DNA of 64,000 nt from Cinnamomum chago. Its lineage: Eukaryota > Streptophyta > Magnoliopsida > Laurales > Lauraceae. The stretch covers positions 21,084,001 to 21,148,000 of the forward strand of contig CP142453.1 in assembly GCA_038049695.1 (NCBI GenBank), read 5' to 3'. Within the stretch, counting starts at the first letter, position 1. Each line of letters begins with the position of its first letter. Shown one piece after another: positions 10,901 to 22,600 of the stretch. The position numbers and the translations under genes were made by a program. The notes below the pieces were generated by a model. The model worked only from the letters and a program-made list of their open reading frames with translations, did not search any database and was not told the origin of the DNA.

Positions 10901-13900
10901 GCACTGCCTTTTTTGTTTAGTTGAATTATGAAGGGTAACACTAAAAACATCTATCTTAGTTAGAATGATATATTGATGCAGAGCTGATGGGTCTAGATAT
11001 ATTTAAGGGTTTTTCTTTTGTTAAAGTTCATTGATATACTTGATGTAGGAAAGGGGGGATGATCGATCATTTTGCTTCATTTGATTGAAATTAGGGAGAA
11101 AAAGTGTTCTGGATTTGTGATGGTGCCATGGTATCTGAAACTTCTCCATTTTGTTCCGACAATAGAATATCTCATTAATTCCTAAACTAATGTGCATTGC
11201 AAACAAAGCAAGCGTTTTCAGTGTGCATGGCTATTAGATGTACTCATCCACTAGAGTTGCTTTTACATTGAAATTAGTCATATTACTTAAATAAGTCCAA
11301 ATTTTAATGCTAATACTGCATACTGCAATCATGCATGCTTTGAATGTTAAACCAGAAAAGTATTCTTGTGTTTAGCTATATCCATGTTGTCATCTGGAAA
11401 TTAACATTATCATGTGGGAGACTATATTCTATTTTTTCAACCATAAATATTTGTCAATACATATTGCTAATTTTGATTTGGGGTGGAAAGTCAGACGGGC
11501 AGTATTCCACCGATAAGTATTATGATTTGAAGGAGGAACCTTGTTATGGCCTGGCCTTCTTATGGATATTTTTTACGAAGAATAGTGAATCTTCTATAAC
11601 ATTTTCCTATATGATAGAGCTATACTCTAGCCAAAGGGCCATAAATAGTGAGTAGTAGTCTCACACATCATTTTCTGCTTGACAAGTTTCAGACTTTCAT
11701 ATACTCACTAGAATATTTGGGCTTCATTTCTTGATGGAAAACTACCTCCGAATAAGCCCTCATCCCCTCGTATCTCTTGTTGTAGTGTAAGCCCGATTGT
11801 AACTGCAGTGTTGGAATCTGTTTTAAGTTTTTATGTACAACTACCAAATACAGAGTTTGCTGTTTCCACTTTCTATAGCAGATCCTAAGAAAGGAAAGGA
11901 CTCTTATCTTGTCCAGTTTCCAACACATCTGAAATATAAGAAAAATACAGGTATATGGCCTTTGATGTCAGCCATTGGATGTCTGAAACAGCTAATCAAT
12001 CAAGACCTTTTTCTGAAGTGAAGATTAACGTTCATAATCCTTACTGAAAAAACCCACACGGACAAGTTTCTAGGATTTCTTCCAGAAATTCTACGAATTT
12101 GTATGGTGGAGATGATGACTAACTGAAACTGAACAATCATGGAGATTTAAGAAGGTACCAACCTATTTCAATTTGAAAATTTCCAATAAATAACCATAAT
12201 TATCACAAAAATGTGCACACACCATGATCGGTAAGAACTTTGATCTGTGATCACCAGGAGCAGTAGAAAACAAACAAAAAATTAGATTTAGAAAGTCAAG
12301 TCCTTTGCTTAAAATTGGACAAAAATATCAAAATCCCAAGACTATGTTCCCTAAACACTTAATAGTAAGCGATGGAACAGAAAAGAGATCAAATAACTTC
12401 TCACTACTTTTTTTTTTTTTTTTTGTGGCTATCTGATGTAGATTGTGATGACAAGCACCTTGAGGGAACTTATCAATTTGATAAATCCCTAGGCTAAATC
12501 CAAAGGTCTACACCTCAATCCCAATTGCGCTACTCTTCCTCAATTTCCAAGGTCCAAATGCCCCTGTAGGGCTGGGTGTGAACTCCAAGATGATAATTTC
12601 AAAAAACCTAAAATGGAATTACACTGTATAGTTTCTCATTCTCTTAAACCAAAAAATAAATTCTAAGATAAATCGTATCCATTTATCAATAGATCTTAAA
12701 CCAATCCACAAACTGTAATAAAACATAGTTTAAAGAAATAGCTCAACTCTAAGTGTCTGGCCGACTGGCTCAGGTTCATGCTGAGCTTCCTGGGCAGGTG
12801 CAGGTTGATATGGGTCCATCAGTCTGGGTCAGGTTCTTGTCCCCAGTTGGGCTTGCAGCTGCATCACTTCCCTAGCGGTAGCAGGATTCTATACCATGTG
12901 GAGCATGCTGTTCGATCTACCAATCAAAAATCAAGAGAAACTCATGCAAATGCAACATTAAGGGAAATATTTCATTGCCTAATGGATCTTACAGAATCAG
13001 AGAATCTGCACTGGACTAAACTCTGATGGATCTAATGATTGCCAATAGTATTGATGAATAAGAGAACAATGGAAATTCGGATTCAAGGAAACTGCAATAC
13101 CATCCTCTTCCTCTAAAGCTTACCCAAAATCTTCAAAAGAACAAGTTACTAGAAACAGAGAGGCTCTAAGGAAAGTCCGGAATATCCTCGTTTTAAATGT
13201 GCATTTGCTTGCTATATATTGTCAAAGCCAGCAAGAAGAGAAAACAATGTGATTGTGAATTCGATGATCCCTTTGAGGGTCACGATGCTCCTTTATATAG
13301 AAATATTGTTGGTATACAAGTTACAGTGATTGTAGCAATCATCTAGATTACAACCATTCTAATCTAATTATAATTTAATCATTTCTCATAATAAGGCAAA
13401 GAATAAAGTTACATAGCTGTACACACCATCTAGATTACAACCATTCTAATCTAATTATAATTTAATCATATCTCATAATAAGGCAAAGAATAAAGTTACA
13501 TAGCTGTACACACGTGAGTTGTTTTGTTCCACAAGTTGGGCTTTATTTGACATGGGTTGTGACCCACTGACCTATTTAACATATATGCATATTTCCAGGC
13601 TTCTGGTGCTGTTGGGCTGTTTCCAGGGTGTTCCTGGCACCATGGAAAGGCTGCTCTCCCTTCATACTTTTTTCTGTTCTTCTTTCTTTTTCTATTTATT
13701 CTTTTTTCTTCCTTAATTTCCTCACATTTCTTTGCAATTTTTGCTTTGTTTTCCTTCATTTCTTGGATTATTTTTTGACCTCTACATAACTCTCACTGTC
13801 TTAACTCCTAAGGAAGGACTTTTGTTGTCCTTAGCCATTGTACCAAGTACATGGTGACGATCAAATGACTTGAGGGTCCTCTCTTAGTAAGAGCCTTATC

Positions 13901-16900
13901 CTTTTATAACCTTGATAGGCTAATCACAATTGGTTGGTTGGTTAAATTAAATCATATCAGTATACTACTAAATCCCAATCTATCGACTGATTGTTGTCAA
14001 TAATATCACACTAAGATTTAAAGGATAATTTTACAACATAAGGGTCCTGCATCCGAATTCTAAATTATGTTTGTTGGGAAGTCCCACATCCCACATTGCC
14101 TAAGTCCTGAGTTGGACATGTCTTCATATACCTATTTGGGCGTTTCACCTATCAGCTTAAGCTTTTGGGTTGGTACATGGTATCAAAGCGGGTTCCGATC
14201 CCTTCATTCTTGTGTATCCCATGTGGCTCTTGTCGTTCTTGTGTAGCCCATGCGGCAGGCCCGTTCGTGAAATCTGTTGGGCCTGCACGTGAGGGGGAGT
14301 GTTGGGAAGTCCCACATCTCCTAAGTCTTGTGTTGGACATATCTTCATATGCCTGTTTGGGCCTTCCACCTATCAGCTTAAGCTTTTGGGTTGGTACATG
14401 ACATCTTACAATGTTCAGTTCTATTTCAAATGGTAGATGAATGACTGATCGAGCGGTGGCCTTGTTACATCCCACAACAACGGAATCGAGAGTTATCAAT
14501 TCTCACAAAATATTCTCACTTGAAATGCACTTTACTGTTTTCAACCTTAGATTTTCTACTCTGGTTTGCAGAGGCTACCTCCATTATCAACTGAGCCAAA
14601 TCGGTGTGAGCGCGCGTTCGTTGGGAACACAATTGGTCAAGCAAATGGAGTGTATGACAAAGCAATCGATCTTCGGTTTTGTGATTACACAAATGAGAAG
14701 TCTAATTTGAAAGGAAAGTCACTTGCTGCAGCCCTTATGTCAGATGCCAAGTTTGATGGAGCAGATATGTCGGAGGTGGTAATGTCCAAGGCTTATGCTG
14801 TAGGTGCAAGTTTCAAGGGTAAATATAGAATATCAGAATGTCTTCTTTTTTTTCGTAAATATATTAGAATGACTTTTTCTAATTCTATTATCAAATTATA
14901 ATCATTGTCCATTAATCAACAATCCAAAGTTCCATGGGGTAAGAATATAGTAAACTTCTTATTCAAATTAATGATCTTTTTATTTCCCTTTTAAACATAA
15001 AACTTTTGGTACCAATGCCCCTATAACCATGCTTATTGTTTTTTATACTTATGCCAGCAATGATTATGGGTATTTTAATTATTTGAAAGGGTATATAACA
15101 CTAGCTTAGCTTCTTCGAGTTCATTTTCGACATTAAAGAGGTTTAATGTTGTGGCTGGATATAGTTGAAGGCATCTAAGTAGGAATCCATTAGCATGCTC
15201 AACAGGGCAGACCCATGTTATGGACCACCCCAGGTAAATTTTTGGACTTCCTTCCAAGTGTCATGGCCCATGCATCAGTTGATGGCTTGATGCTCAATCC
15301 TGCCCCACCCCCTTGCACGTCGCCCCATATATAAAAATCTTCCCACCACACGTCGCCCCGTATATAAAAGTCTTCCCACCACACCTTGCCCTCCCACTCA
15401 TTATATTATATGAAGAAATGGCAGACAAAACCTTTTTTTATTCTTTCTTTATTTTGTTTTTTCTAGACATTTAAGAAGGCATTTTTCCAATCATAACTTA
15501 TGAAGCAGTGGCATCGAAAAAATGGAACCATAATATCAATAGCATGCATCTTAGATTAGTTTGGCTGGGATAAAAATGTGAGAAAATGAAGGCATAGCTA
15601 TTGAAGTGTTCCCACGTTTCATTATGCTTTGTTATTATCTATATATAGAGATTGGGTTGTGACGCCCATGGAGCAAGGGATTGAACAGTAGAAAAAATTA
15701 TGTTTAAAATCATGTCTTTCTTTCTACTTATCTATTATCCCTATGCAAAGATCAAACTACTAACCCTTTGTGTTTTCTATGGTTAATGGGTTTATCTCAT
15801 ATTAACCTACTTTTATGTAATCTTTTTCTTTATCCCTCTCTGTTTTTTTTTTTTTATGAGATTTATCTAACCATTATTCACAGTTGGATTCTATTACCAA
15901 AATCAATACACTAAAAAAAATTAAACGTATAGATTTTAAAATGAGAGATTTGGTTATCTAACTAGAGGTAGATTGTAGTACAATAATATTGCGAATGGAG
16001 CTAAAGGAAATAACCAAAGACGTATTATTTTTGTATGATAATTTTTTTTAATGGCTTGTATGATAATAATTAATATTTCCCTGGAGTTATCTTGAATTTC
16101 TTTATTATCGTTGCAGTGTGATTGCTAATTTCATTTTCATCCCATTAATTTGAATAAAAAATTATATTTCGAGGAGAAATTGGTTGGTGTAGTTAAAAAG
16201 CTTATGTAGAAATTGAGTATTAGTAGTAAGATGTAAGTTATTTATATTTTATTTATCAAAAGATAAAAAATAAAAATAATGTCTTTAAACCATATAATAA
16301 GTGAAGATTATTGGTAGTTGGTGTTGATTTTGACCTTTGCAATTGACCATTGTCCGCCCTACCTACCTGGGTCCACCACTGATGCTCAAGACAAAACAAC
16401 ATGAGAAGAAACAAAAAAGCAAGAATGATTTTTTTAAGTTTGTCTTTGAATTTCCAATTGTATTGTATTAAGAACAGAAAGAGATAAGACGAAAAAAAAA
16501 AAAAAAAAGAGGAAGAAGAAGAAGAAGAAAAGTGCTTAGGCATATGAGAGAGAGTTAGTTTATTTAGTGACCAATTTACCTTTTAGTACGGGTGATAAAA
16601 TTGATTATGGTATTGCCACTGTCTTAGATACATTACATTTGATTACCCAATTCTTTATTTTTGTTATAACTATATATTACGTCTGCGATTTCGTTATTTT
16701 CAACAGTCTGGCAAGAAAGCTACTTGTTTTTGCTGCATATTTGGAAATCAGTGAATCATTGTGTTTGGTTTGGGTCATTCAATTACGACCATTCAGCCTG
16801 TGTCGGCAGTTCAATGTATTTGTATTCATCAGATTCTATTTTCCGCTCTTATGCTTCGATGAAATATGTATTTATCAATACATCTTCCATTATTATCATG

Positions 16901-17013
16901 TGACTGTAAGACCACTCAGTTGTGCTGGGTTCCTCAGTGGCCGTGTTTGAGCCAGACATGGTTCTCACACAACAGTGGAAATTCTTGGTATCTAACAGTT
17001 CTATATATCTATC

Positions 17014-17055
<42 letters not shown>

Positions 17056-17515
17056 TAGATAGATAGATAGATAGATAGATTCATGTTGAGGCCCTCTTTT
17101 CCACTTAAATACTCTTTAGTGCTTAGAGTAAAACAAGTTCTGCTATGTCCTCATAACTGAACTTGACCATGAAATCAGCAAAAATGACCATGATTTTATG
17201 GAATGATCTAGCTATAGCTGAATTAAGTAATCAACTATGACGATGCATGTTTTCGTAGGAATGACTTTACAAACATTTTGGAAGCATGCAGGTGTAGATT
17301 TCTCAAATGCAGTTCTGGATCGTGTCAACTTCGGGAAGGCCAACCTGAAAGGAGCAGTTTTTAAGAATGCTGTATTGTCGGGCTCCACGTTCAACGATGC
17401 CCAGCTGGAAGATGCAGTGTTTGAGGACACCATAATTGGCTACATTGACCTCCAGAAGCTATGCAGAAACCTGACTATCAGTGATGAAGGTAGGGCTGAG
17501 TTGGGTTGTAGGTGA
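7943..17515 (+). CDS. thylakoid lumenal 17.4-kDa-type pentapeptide-repeat protein, four exons
   Basis: Exons at 7943-8048, 10305-10429, 14572-14818 and 17292-17515 join in frame (GT-AG, phases 1, 0, 1) to give 233 residues. The product matches the plant family of Arabidopsis At5g53490 as I remember it, including RLPPLSTEPNRCERAFVG and the C-terminal DTIIGYIDLQKLCRN. Residues 1 to about 50 are a chloroplast transit region. A hydrophobic segment ending SASPVFA (exon 2) is the lumen-targeting signal; no twin-arginine precedes it, so Sec-type import is likely. Residues from about 110 to 205 are A(D/N)LXX pentapeptide repeats forming a beta-helix. Four cysteines (RCERAF, RFCDY, KLCRN, LGCR) could form disulphides. 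Its biochemical role is unknown. The introns are 2.3, 4.1 and 2.5 kb. A G-box and I-box sit upstream. Confidence 0.93.
8049..10304 (+). other. intron 1 of the lumen protein gene
   Basis: GT-AG intron of 2.26 kb. It holds a tRNA-like SINE head (9596-9690) and a region at about 9725-9900 rich in GACTCGGCC/GGGTCAACTGG words, also seen near 26345 and 63830, probably from a shared degenerate repeat. A short frame at 8794-8988 vaguely resembles a zinc-knuckle remnant but is too weak to name. Confidence 0.8.
9596..9690 (+). mobile_element. tRNA-derived SINE head
   Basis: An A-box-like TGGTACAGTGG and a B-box-like GGGTTCAAGTC lie about 40 bp apart, as in Pol III promoters of tRNA-derived SINEs, followed by an A-rich stretch. 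No target duplication was found. It differs from the SINE family at 47872. Confidence 0.5.
10545..10787 (+). repeat. diverged two-copy tandem repeat
   Basis: Units at about 10545-10655 and 10656-10787 share TTTC-TCCATTCT, CTTTTGTAAA/CTCTTGTAAA and CACATAGAGCAGACA in the same order. The second unit is about 20 bp longer. Confidence 0.7.
13340..13513 (+). repeat. 87-bp tandem duplication
   Basis: The unit starting CATCTAGATTACAACC at 13340 is repeated at 13427 almost without change (one T/A difference seen), ending GCTGTACACAC in both. The near-identity points to a recent duplication. Confidence 0.9.
14072..14398 (+). mobile_element. TRIM (terminal-repeat retrotransposon in miniature)
   Basis: Two direct repeats beginning TGTTGGGAAGTCCCACATC and ending TTTTGGGTTGGTACA lie at 14072-14177 and 14300-14398. 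Directly after the first is TGGTATCAAAGC, the primer-binding site complementary to initiator methionine tRNA. Directly before the second is the purine tract GAGGGGGAG. The internal region is only about 120 bp and non-coding, as in TRIMs. The repeats differ by a few bases and one short gap, so the copy is not very recent. No clear target duplication was found. Confidence 0.85.
15316..15381 (+). repeat. 33-bp tandem repeat carrying TATA-like boxes
   Basis: Two units start CACGTCGCCCC and continue with ATATATAAAAA or GTATATAAAAG and TCTTCCCACCA, at 15316 and 15349. A partial third unit follows. Confidence 0.85.
17001..17080 (+). repeat. compound (TA)n(GA)n(GATA)n microsatellite
   Basis: TA units pass into GA units and then GATA units within about 80 bp, some 210 bp before exon 4. 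Confidence 0.95.
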
Positions 17516-19292
17516 CAATGAGCTTTCCAAGCTCTTTGGATTTTTGCGCTTCTTCATCCTGCATTTTTTATAGATAAACATCGGTAGATAGAGTGACTTA
17601 AAAAAATTCAACATCTGTGATCAATGATTTTGTATTATGTTGTATTCAGTATATGATAATCATGCAACTTTCATCTGGGTGTTGTAAATTATGATCTATA
17701 GACCACAATCACGATGAACTGTTTCTAATCTGAGAAAAATTACTGCAGCCACAACTTGTTCTTTTACTGGCTCAAAGGATAGTTTCAGTTATTGGTTACT
17801 CTGGTGCTCAAGAGCTCTTTCATCCGAACATGGAGTCCTTCTAAAGTCATTATAACTTGGGCAACGGGGTTAGGATGATCTAACGGGGTCGATATGTTGT
17901 ATACACTTAGATCTCATTGAGATGTTTCCATACCCAGTCTCATGATTGACATGGTCCCAGGTGGGGCATGGGCGAGTTCCCACCGTCTTATATAGTTATA
18001 TGCAGACATTTGCACCAGATACACAGCCACATGAGAATTCTATAATGAAAAGAACTGACACAAATTGCGTGAGAACTAGTTTAATGGCCTCACTTGGTCT
18101 ACTGCCTAATAAACACTACCATGTGAGTTTCTACCAGCCCCAATTACTCATTCAAACTATGCTTACCATTTGATTTGAGATACTACGTTTCTTTTTTTTA
18201 CTATTGATCTTGGAGGCCTTTATATTGATGATCACAGCTCCCAAGGCTCTCTTTTCTGTCTGTGGGTAGGACTAGGTTGGGGTGTGGGGTTGATTTTGGA
18301 GGCCTTCATATTGATTATGAGAATTTCCATTCATTGTTCAATTGAACACACCCTTGGGCATCAACCCACCACCGCACGCGTACAACAGGTGCTCATGTAC
18401 GTATCCAATCTAGTGGAGACTATATTGACGGTTATCCATGTTTCTGGTCTCCATTGTATGAAGATTTTATTTTGTTAAGAACATGTTAGTAATTTATTAT
18501 TTAACCTCATCATATTAGTTATTTTCTTTAAGACTATTCGAACCAAACCATGAATGTGGGATCTACATTAGTAAACATTTGTGGGCCATCTTTTGAATGT
18601 TTTGGATATTGGTAAAGTGAATTACAGAAATACTGAACATTCAACCTTACTTGATCACTGGGAAAGCATTTATCAAATTGCACTCCTCATATCTGTAGTG
18701 TGGGTTGGCTTGCAGAAGATGGCCATGGCCTTCCCGCCACAATTTTTATGAAAAACTTTTTTTTTTAAATATATATGCACCCCCCTCAAACTTTTTTTCT
18801 ATTTTCGTAACGGCCCACCCCCTCAAGAAAAATTTCCTGGGTCCACTGCCAAACACACCATTCTTGACTTGAACGACTAATAAGCCCCTGCTTTGAATTT
18901 TAACCAACTCAAATTTGGCTCCACCAGAGTTGGCTGTTACATAATTTACATTGTATTACATGCAATAAGTCCAATAGTAGAGCCAACTCCAATGATAATA
19001 TTATAGTAGATTTCATGAGCAGTGCTGAACTGCTGATTCAAGAACAAGAAGCCCACAACCTCTGTTGTTTTCTTGTTTTCTTTTTTATTTGAAAGCATAG
19101 GAGGTAGAATAGGAAGGGGTAGAATGTGATCACTATTTTCATACTTGTAATAGATAAAGAGAAAGAAATGATAAAGTTTTGAGTAACAGACAAAGTGTAA
19201 AAACATAAAAATGTGTGAATGGATGAATACATAAATCTAATGAACACAAAGCATAGGTGGTTTTTTGTTCTAGAGACACTGTCTGCGGTGGC
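17516..19292. other. 3' region of the lumen protein gene and intergenic DNA
   Basis: The first 150-200 bases after the stop are AT-rich and probably 3' UTR. About 18720-18850 has a C-rich block reminiscent of transposon debris common in plant genomes. No gene was recognised. Confidence 0.4.
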
Positions 19293-19523
19293 CTAATTGC
19301 CTCCAGTGCTCGGCCCAGACGGTGGCACCGGTATCCCCTTCGGCAGCATTGCTTTTAACACCTCAAAGTCCCTTTCACTCAGCTTCTGACTTTCAGCCGC
19401 CGGAAGCTCCTGCTGATATAGCATGCGCGCATGTGAGCTCCAACTGGCTGAAAACACCATGGCGACGTAAATGAAGAAGAAGCAGAAGAATAACAGGTTC
19501 TTACTTATATGAAGCAATCCCAT
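19293..19523 (-). CDS. IDL: IDA-like (IDL) secreted signalling peptide precursor, 76 aa
   Basis: A single-exon frame of 76 residues. Residues 1-26 form a signal peptide (hydrophobic LLFFCFFFIYVAMVFSA). A variable region with an acidic/basic mix (about 27-56) follows. The C-terminus is LPKGIPVPPSGPSTGGN (60-76). This fits the EPIP/PIP motif of INFLORESCENCE DEFICIENT IN ABSCISSION-type precursors, where the last 12-14 residues (here PVPPSGPSTGGN) are released and bind HAESA-type receptor kinases in abscission, lateral root emergence or defence. Length, single exon and end-of-protein motif all agree. The usual basic pair before the last residues (as in KRHN) is replaced by TGG, so it may belong to the more PIP-like IDL subgroup. 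A TATA-like box lies about 110 bp upstream. Confidence 0.85.
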   Translation of the reverse strand: MGLLHISKNLLFFCFFFIYVAMVFSASWSSHARMLYQQELPAAESQKLSERDFEVLKAMLPKGIPVPPSGPSTGGN

Positions 19524-19630
19524 CCCAAGTAAGGAATGAAAACAGATATTGTGAAAAATGGTGATTGTAAGGAGATTAGAGAGTGTTGGATGTGTTTTAG
19601 AGCCAACTTACACGTTACTCTTGGGCTTTC

Positions 19631-19638
19631 TTTATATG
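19631..19638 (-). promoter_or_regulatory. TATA-like box of the IDA-like gene
   Basis: On the minus strand the sequence reads ACATATAAAG, about 110 bp upstream of the ATG at 19523. Confidence 0.45.
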
Positions 19639-19639
19639 T

Positions 19640-22600
19640 AGATGTGAAATGAATAGATTGGGTGTTGACATGAGGTAATGGGCCGGCCTATGATGTGTTT
19701 TCCAGGCATTTTTTTTAACAGAACTGAAAGCTTCAAATGAGCTGTAACAGAGAAACAGCTGATGCCAATTTAAGGGATAGCAATGCCGGCAAATGTCATA
19801 TGGTTAAGTAAAAACTGGTATGGTCTTATTTCATTCAGCAGGAGAGTTGAAATTCAATTAGCCGGCTTTTTACTTGCATAGACAAAGGGGGACAGTGAAT
19901 TGTACATTGTAAGCAGAGCTGTCAATGAGCTGAGCCAGGTGGGGGTCATTCAGTTGGGCTTGGATTTGGACTGTGCCAGCCACTTGCCAATACTGAATTC
20001 TTTTAGTATGGATTTGAAATACTATTATTGTATTTCAGTCTAGATTGTGTTTTTTCTTTTTCTCCTCAAAAAATGATGTGGAATCAGGTTTTTAAGACTT
20101 TTTTAAAGGACCACATAAGGGTTTGGGTTTGGGTTTGGATTTTGGACCATACAAAACTGATGCTCACCCAAACACGACAAAACCACTATCCAAATTCCAA
20201 GCTGCCCTCTGAAAGAGACAAGTTGGGTGAGTTGCCTAATTTAATCTGTCAAATTGTGTTCCCTTTGAAGGCTTATTGTGTTTTCGGAAAATCGAGAGTT
20301 CTCCATGTGTTGGATGCAGATGGATTCCAATTCCATACTTGAAATGGTTTACTTCATAAGCCAAGTTGAGATTGACCTTTTTTTTTTTTTTTTGATGCAA
20401 CAGTATACACATTTGAAAATCTTGCCTTGTATCATCAGTTTTTTTTATTATTATTATTGTAGACATTATGAAAGAATCAATTCCAGTATCTGATCATGGA
20501 ATCCAAATCCTCTGAAAGCAGAGCATAGAGATTCTCAGAGCCCATCACTAGAAATCAATGAGCGGCAAATACCTACAGACTCCAAACCGCTCAAATCCAT
20601 TGCGGTTTCATGTATTAGATATTTGTCAAATTTCACTCTAATTGGAGATATACTCAATATTAGATTAGTCACATGTAAAATATGTGATTTCACTATTTCT
20701 TATTTGAATCAAGTGTTCCAGACATGACCAATAGGATAGTGGCCAAACTTCCATTGAAATGAGTTTTCTGAAAAATCAAGACAAGGTGAAGCAGTGAGTT
20801 TGAGCGATTTGAATTTCAAAGAAAAGCCCCAAGGATCAATTTATAATGATGAGCTTAGGGAGTTCACTGAACCATATAACATCAGAGGATTTGAACTTCT
20901 GATTATGATATTTTCAAAAATAATAAAAGGATACCACAGCATCTTACTAAACTAGCAGTTTTGTCCATTCTGTTTAGAAGGTAGTGAGCTTATCACATAC
21001 ATTGTCATAAATATTGTCTGCACTTTTGAGAAAAAAATCACTATTAAAATGAGAGGATTATAATGCCATCAATTGAAAAATAGAAGCAGTTCCTCAAGAA
21101 TTGCAGAAATAATGCTTGATTGATTTATTCATACTTTAAAAACAAAAACCCTGAGTTTTTCACAGTTAAAAGAGAAACAAACACATCACCTTCTTTCCAT
21201 TTTTCTTCATATATGAAGTAGTTCTTGAAATAAAATGGCCTTTATGCTGTTGCAGCAAGATTTTCATTATTATTCAAATATCCTTATTTTCCAAGTAGCT
21301 TCTTCATTAATAATTGGAGAAATACCTAAAAGGTGAATATCTCCTGTAATAACTTTCATGTTATTTAACCTGTTTGTTTGCTGGAATTATGAGAATTCAT
21401 GTTGAGGGGTTGCCATCCACCACCTGATTTCACAGATGCTTAAGCAGGTACTTGTATATTTTGGAAACTGAAATTTGGATGGTTCTATAGGCCAAATTTC
21501 ATGGGTTGGTATTCTCCAAATCTATCTATTTAAATAGGGAATTTCAAATACTGAGAGAACAGCAATTCCCAACTAGCCTCCTTTTAGCCATGCATTACTG
21601 TCGTCTACACTAGGCTCCACAGTAAGCCAATTTTTAATCTCTATTTGCTATCTTGATTTTTTTTTTCCCTACCCAACCGAGTTGAATCACCATGCAATTA
21701 GTCAAATGGGAAAAGGGAGGCCATACAATTATTCTTATGGGGGAAAAAGGGGCCTAAACAGATTCACTTTCCCCCATTTCATGTTTTTAGAAGGTGTGGA
21801 AGGTTATGAGAAACATCCACACTGGTTTATAAAAGATCAAAAGATCAGAACCACATTCTTTGTAAGATATTAGCATTCAAAGAATTGAGAAGCTCTTTAT
21901 TTGACATTAAAAGGCAAATGCAGCCACTTATTATTACTTAATAGTCAAAATACATGCATATTAAAAAAAATATATTCATAGGATACCATTTTCTATTTTC
22001 AAAAGATTATTATTATTATTATTACTTTTTTTTTTACACAAATTGTACTATTGTAGAGATTCATGTGCTCCAGGAATCAAAGAACTGCATAATAAGAAGA
22101 AATAGGCCCATCCATACAAATCATTGGTGTGGTGCATGGGATCCACAGCTAAGGAGATTATTTTCGCTTGTGAATATGATTGAAACAAAGTTACCTAGGA
22201 ATAGTGACAGTGGTTTGGAGCCAAGAGTAAGGTTGAAAATGGAAGGGATGAGGCTTAGATAGAGGAAAGGTGAAGAGCATACGAGAGAGTGATGATTTGG
22301 CAGGACCATTCCTGGAACTCCTCTAATACGCCATGGTATCGTCTGAGGTAAACTCTCCTTTCACATGTGATTAGGAGGGAAATTTTCCGATTCATTCATA
22401 ACAAGTATCATACATGATCTGCAGCAATGTTACAATCTGGATAAGATATGAACAATAGAACTAAATGTACAGGAGGTTATACACATGGTGACTTTGGGTT
22501 CGCTTATACTTTCACAGTTATCATTAGACAATCTATGAATGACAAATCCATCATCATCATCATCATCTTTCTACAATGAAGTCGAACCATTAGAATGTAA

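Larger units (their letters stand above)
10430..14571 (+). other. intron 2 of the lumen protein gene
   Basis: GT-AG intron of 4.14 kb. It contains a diverged two-copy tandem repeat (10545-10787), an 87-bp tandem duplication (13340-13513) and a complete-looking TRIM element (14072-14398) ending 173 bp before exon 3. Open frames inside it have no recognisable domains. Confidence 0.85.
14819..17291 (+). other. intron 3 of the lumen protein gene
   Basis: GT-AG intron of 2.47 kb. It contains a 33-bp tandem repeat with two TATATAAAA-like boxes (15316-15381), an A-tract at about 16493-16508 and a compound TA/GA/GATA microsatellite (17001-17080). No coding signal was seen. Confidence 0.85.

Noticed and set aside
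20100-20160. GGGTTTGGGTTTGGG resembling telomere repeats
   Set aside because: The plant telomere unit is TTTAGGG; this tract is short, lacks the A and matches the GGGTTGGG-type repeat debris elsewhere.
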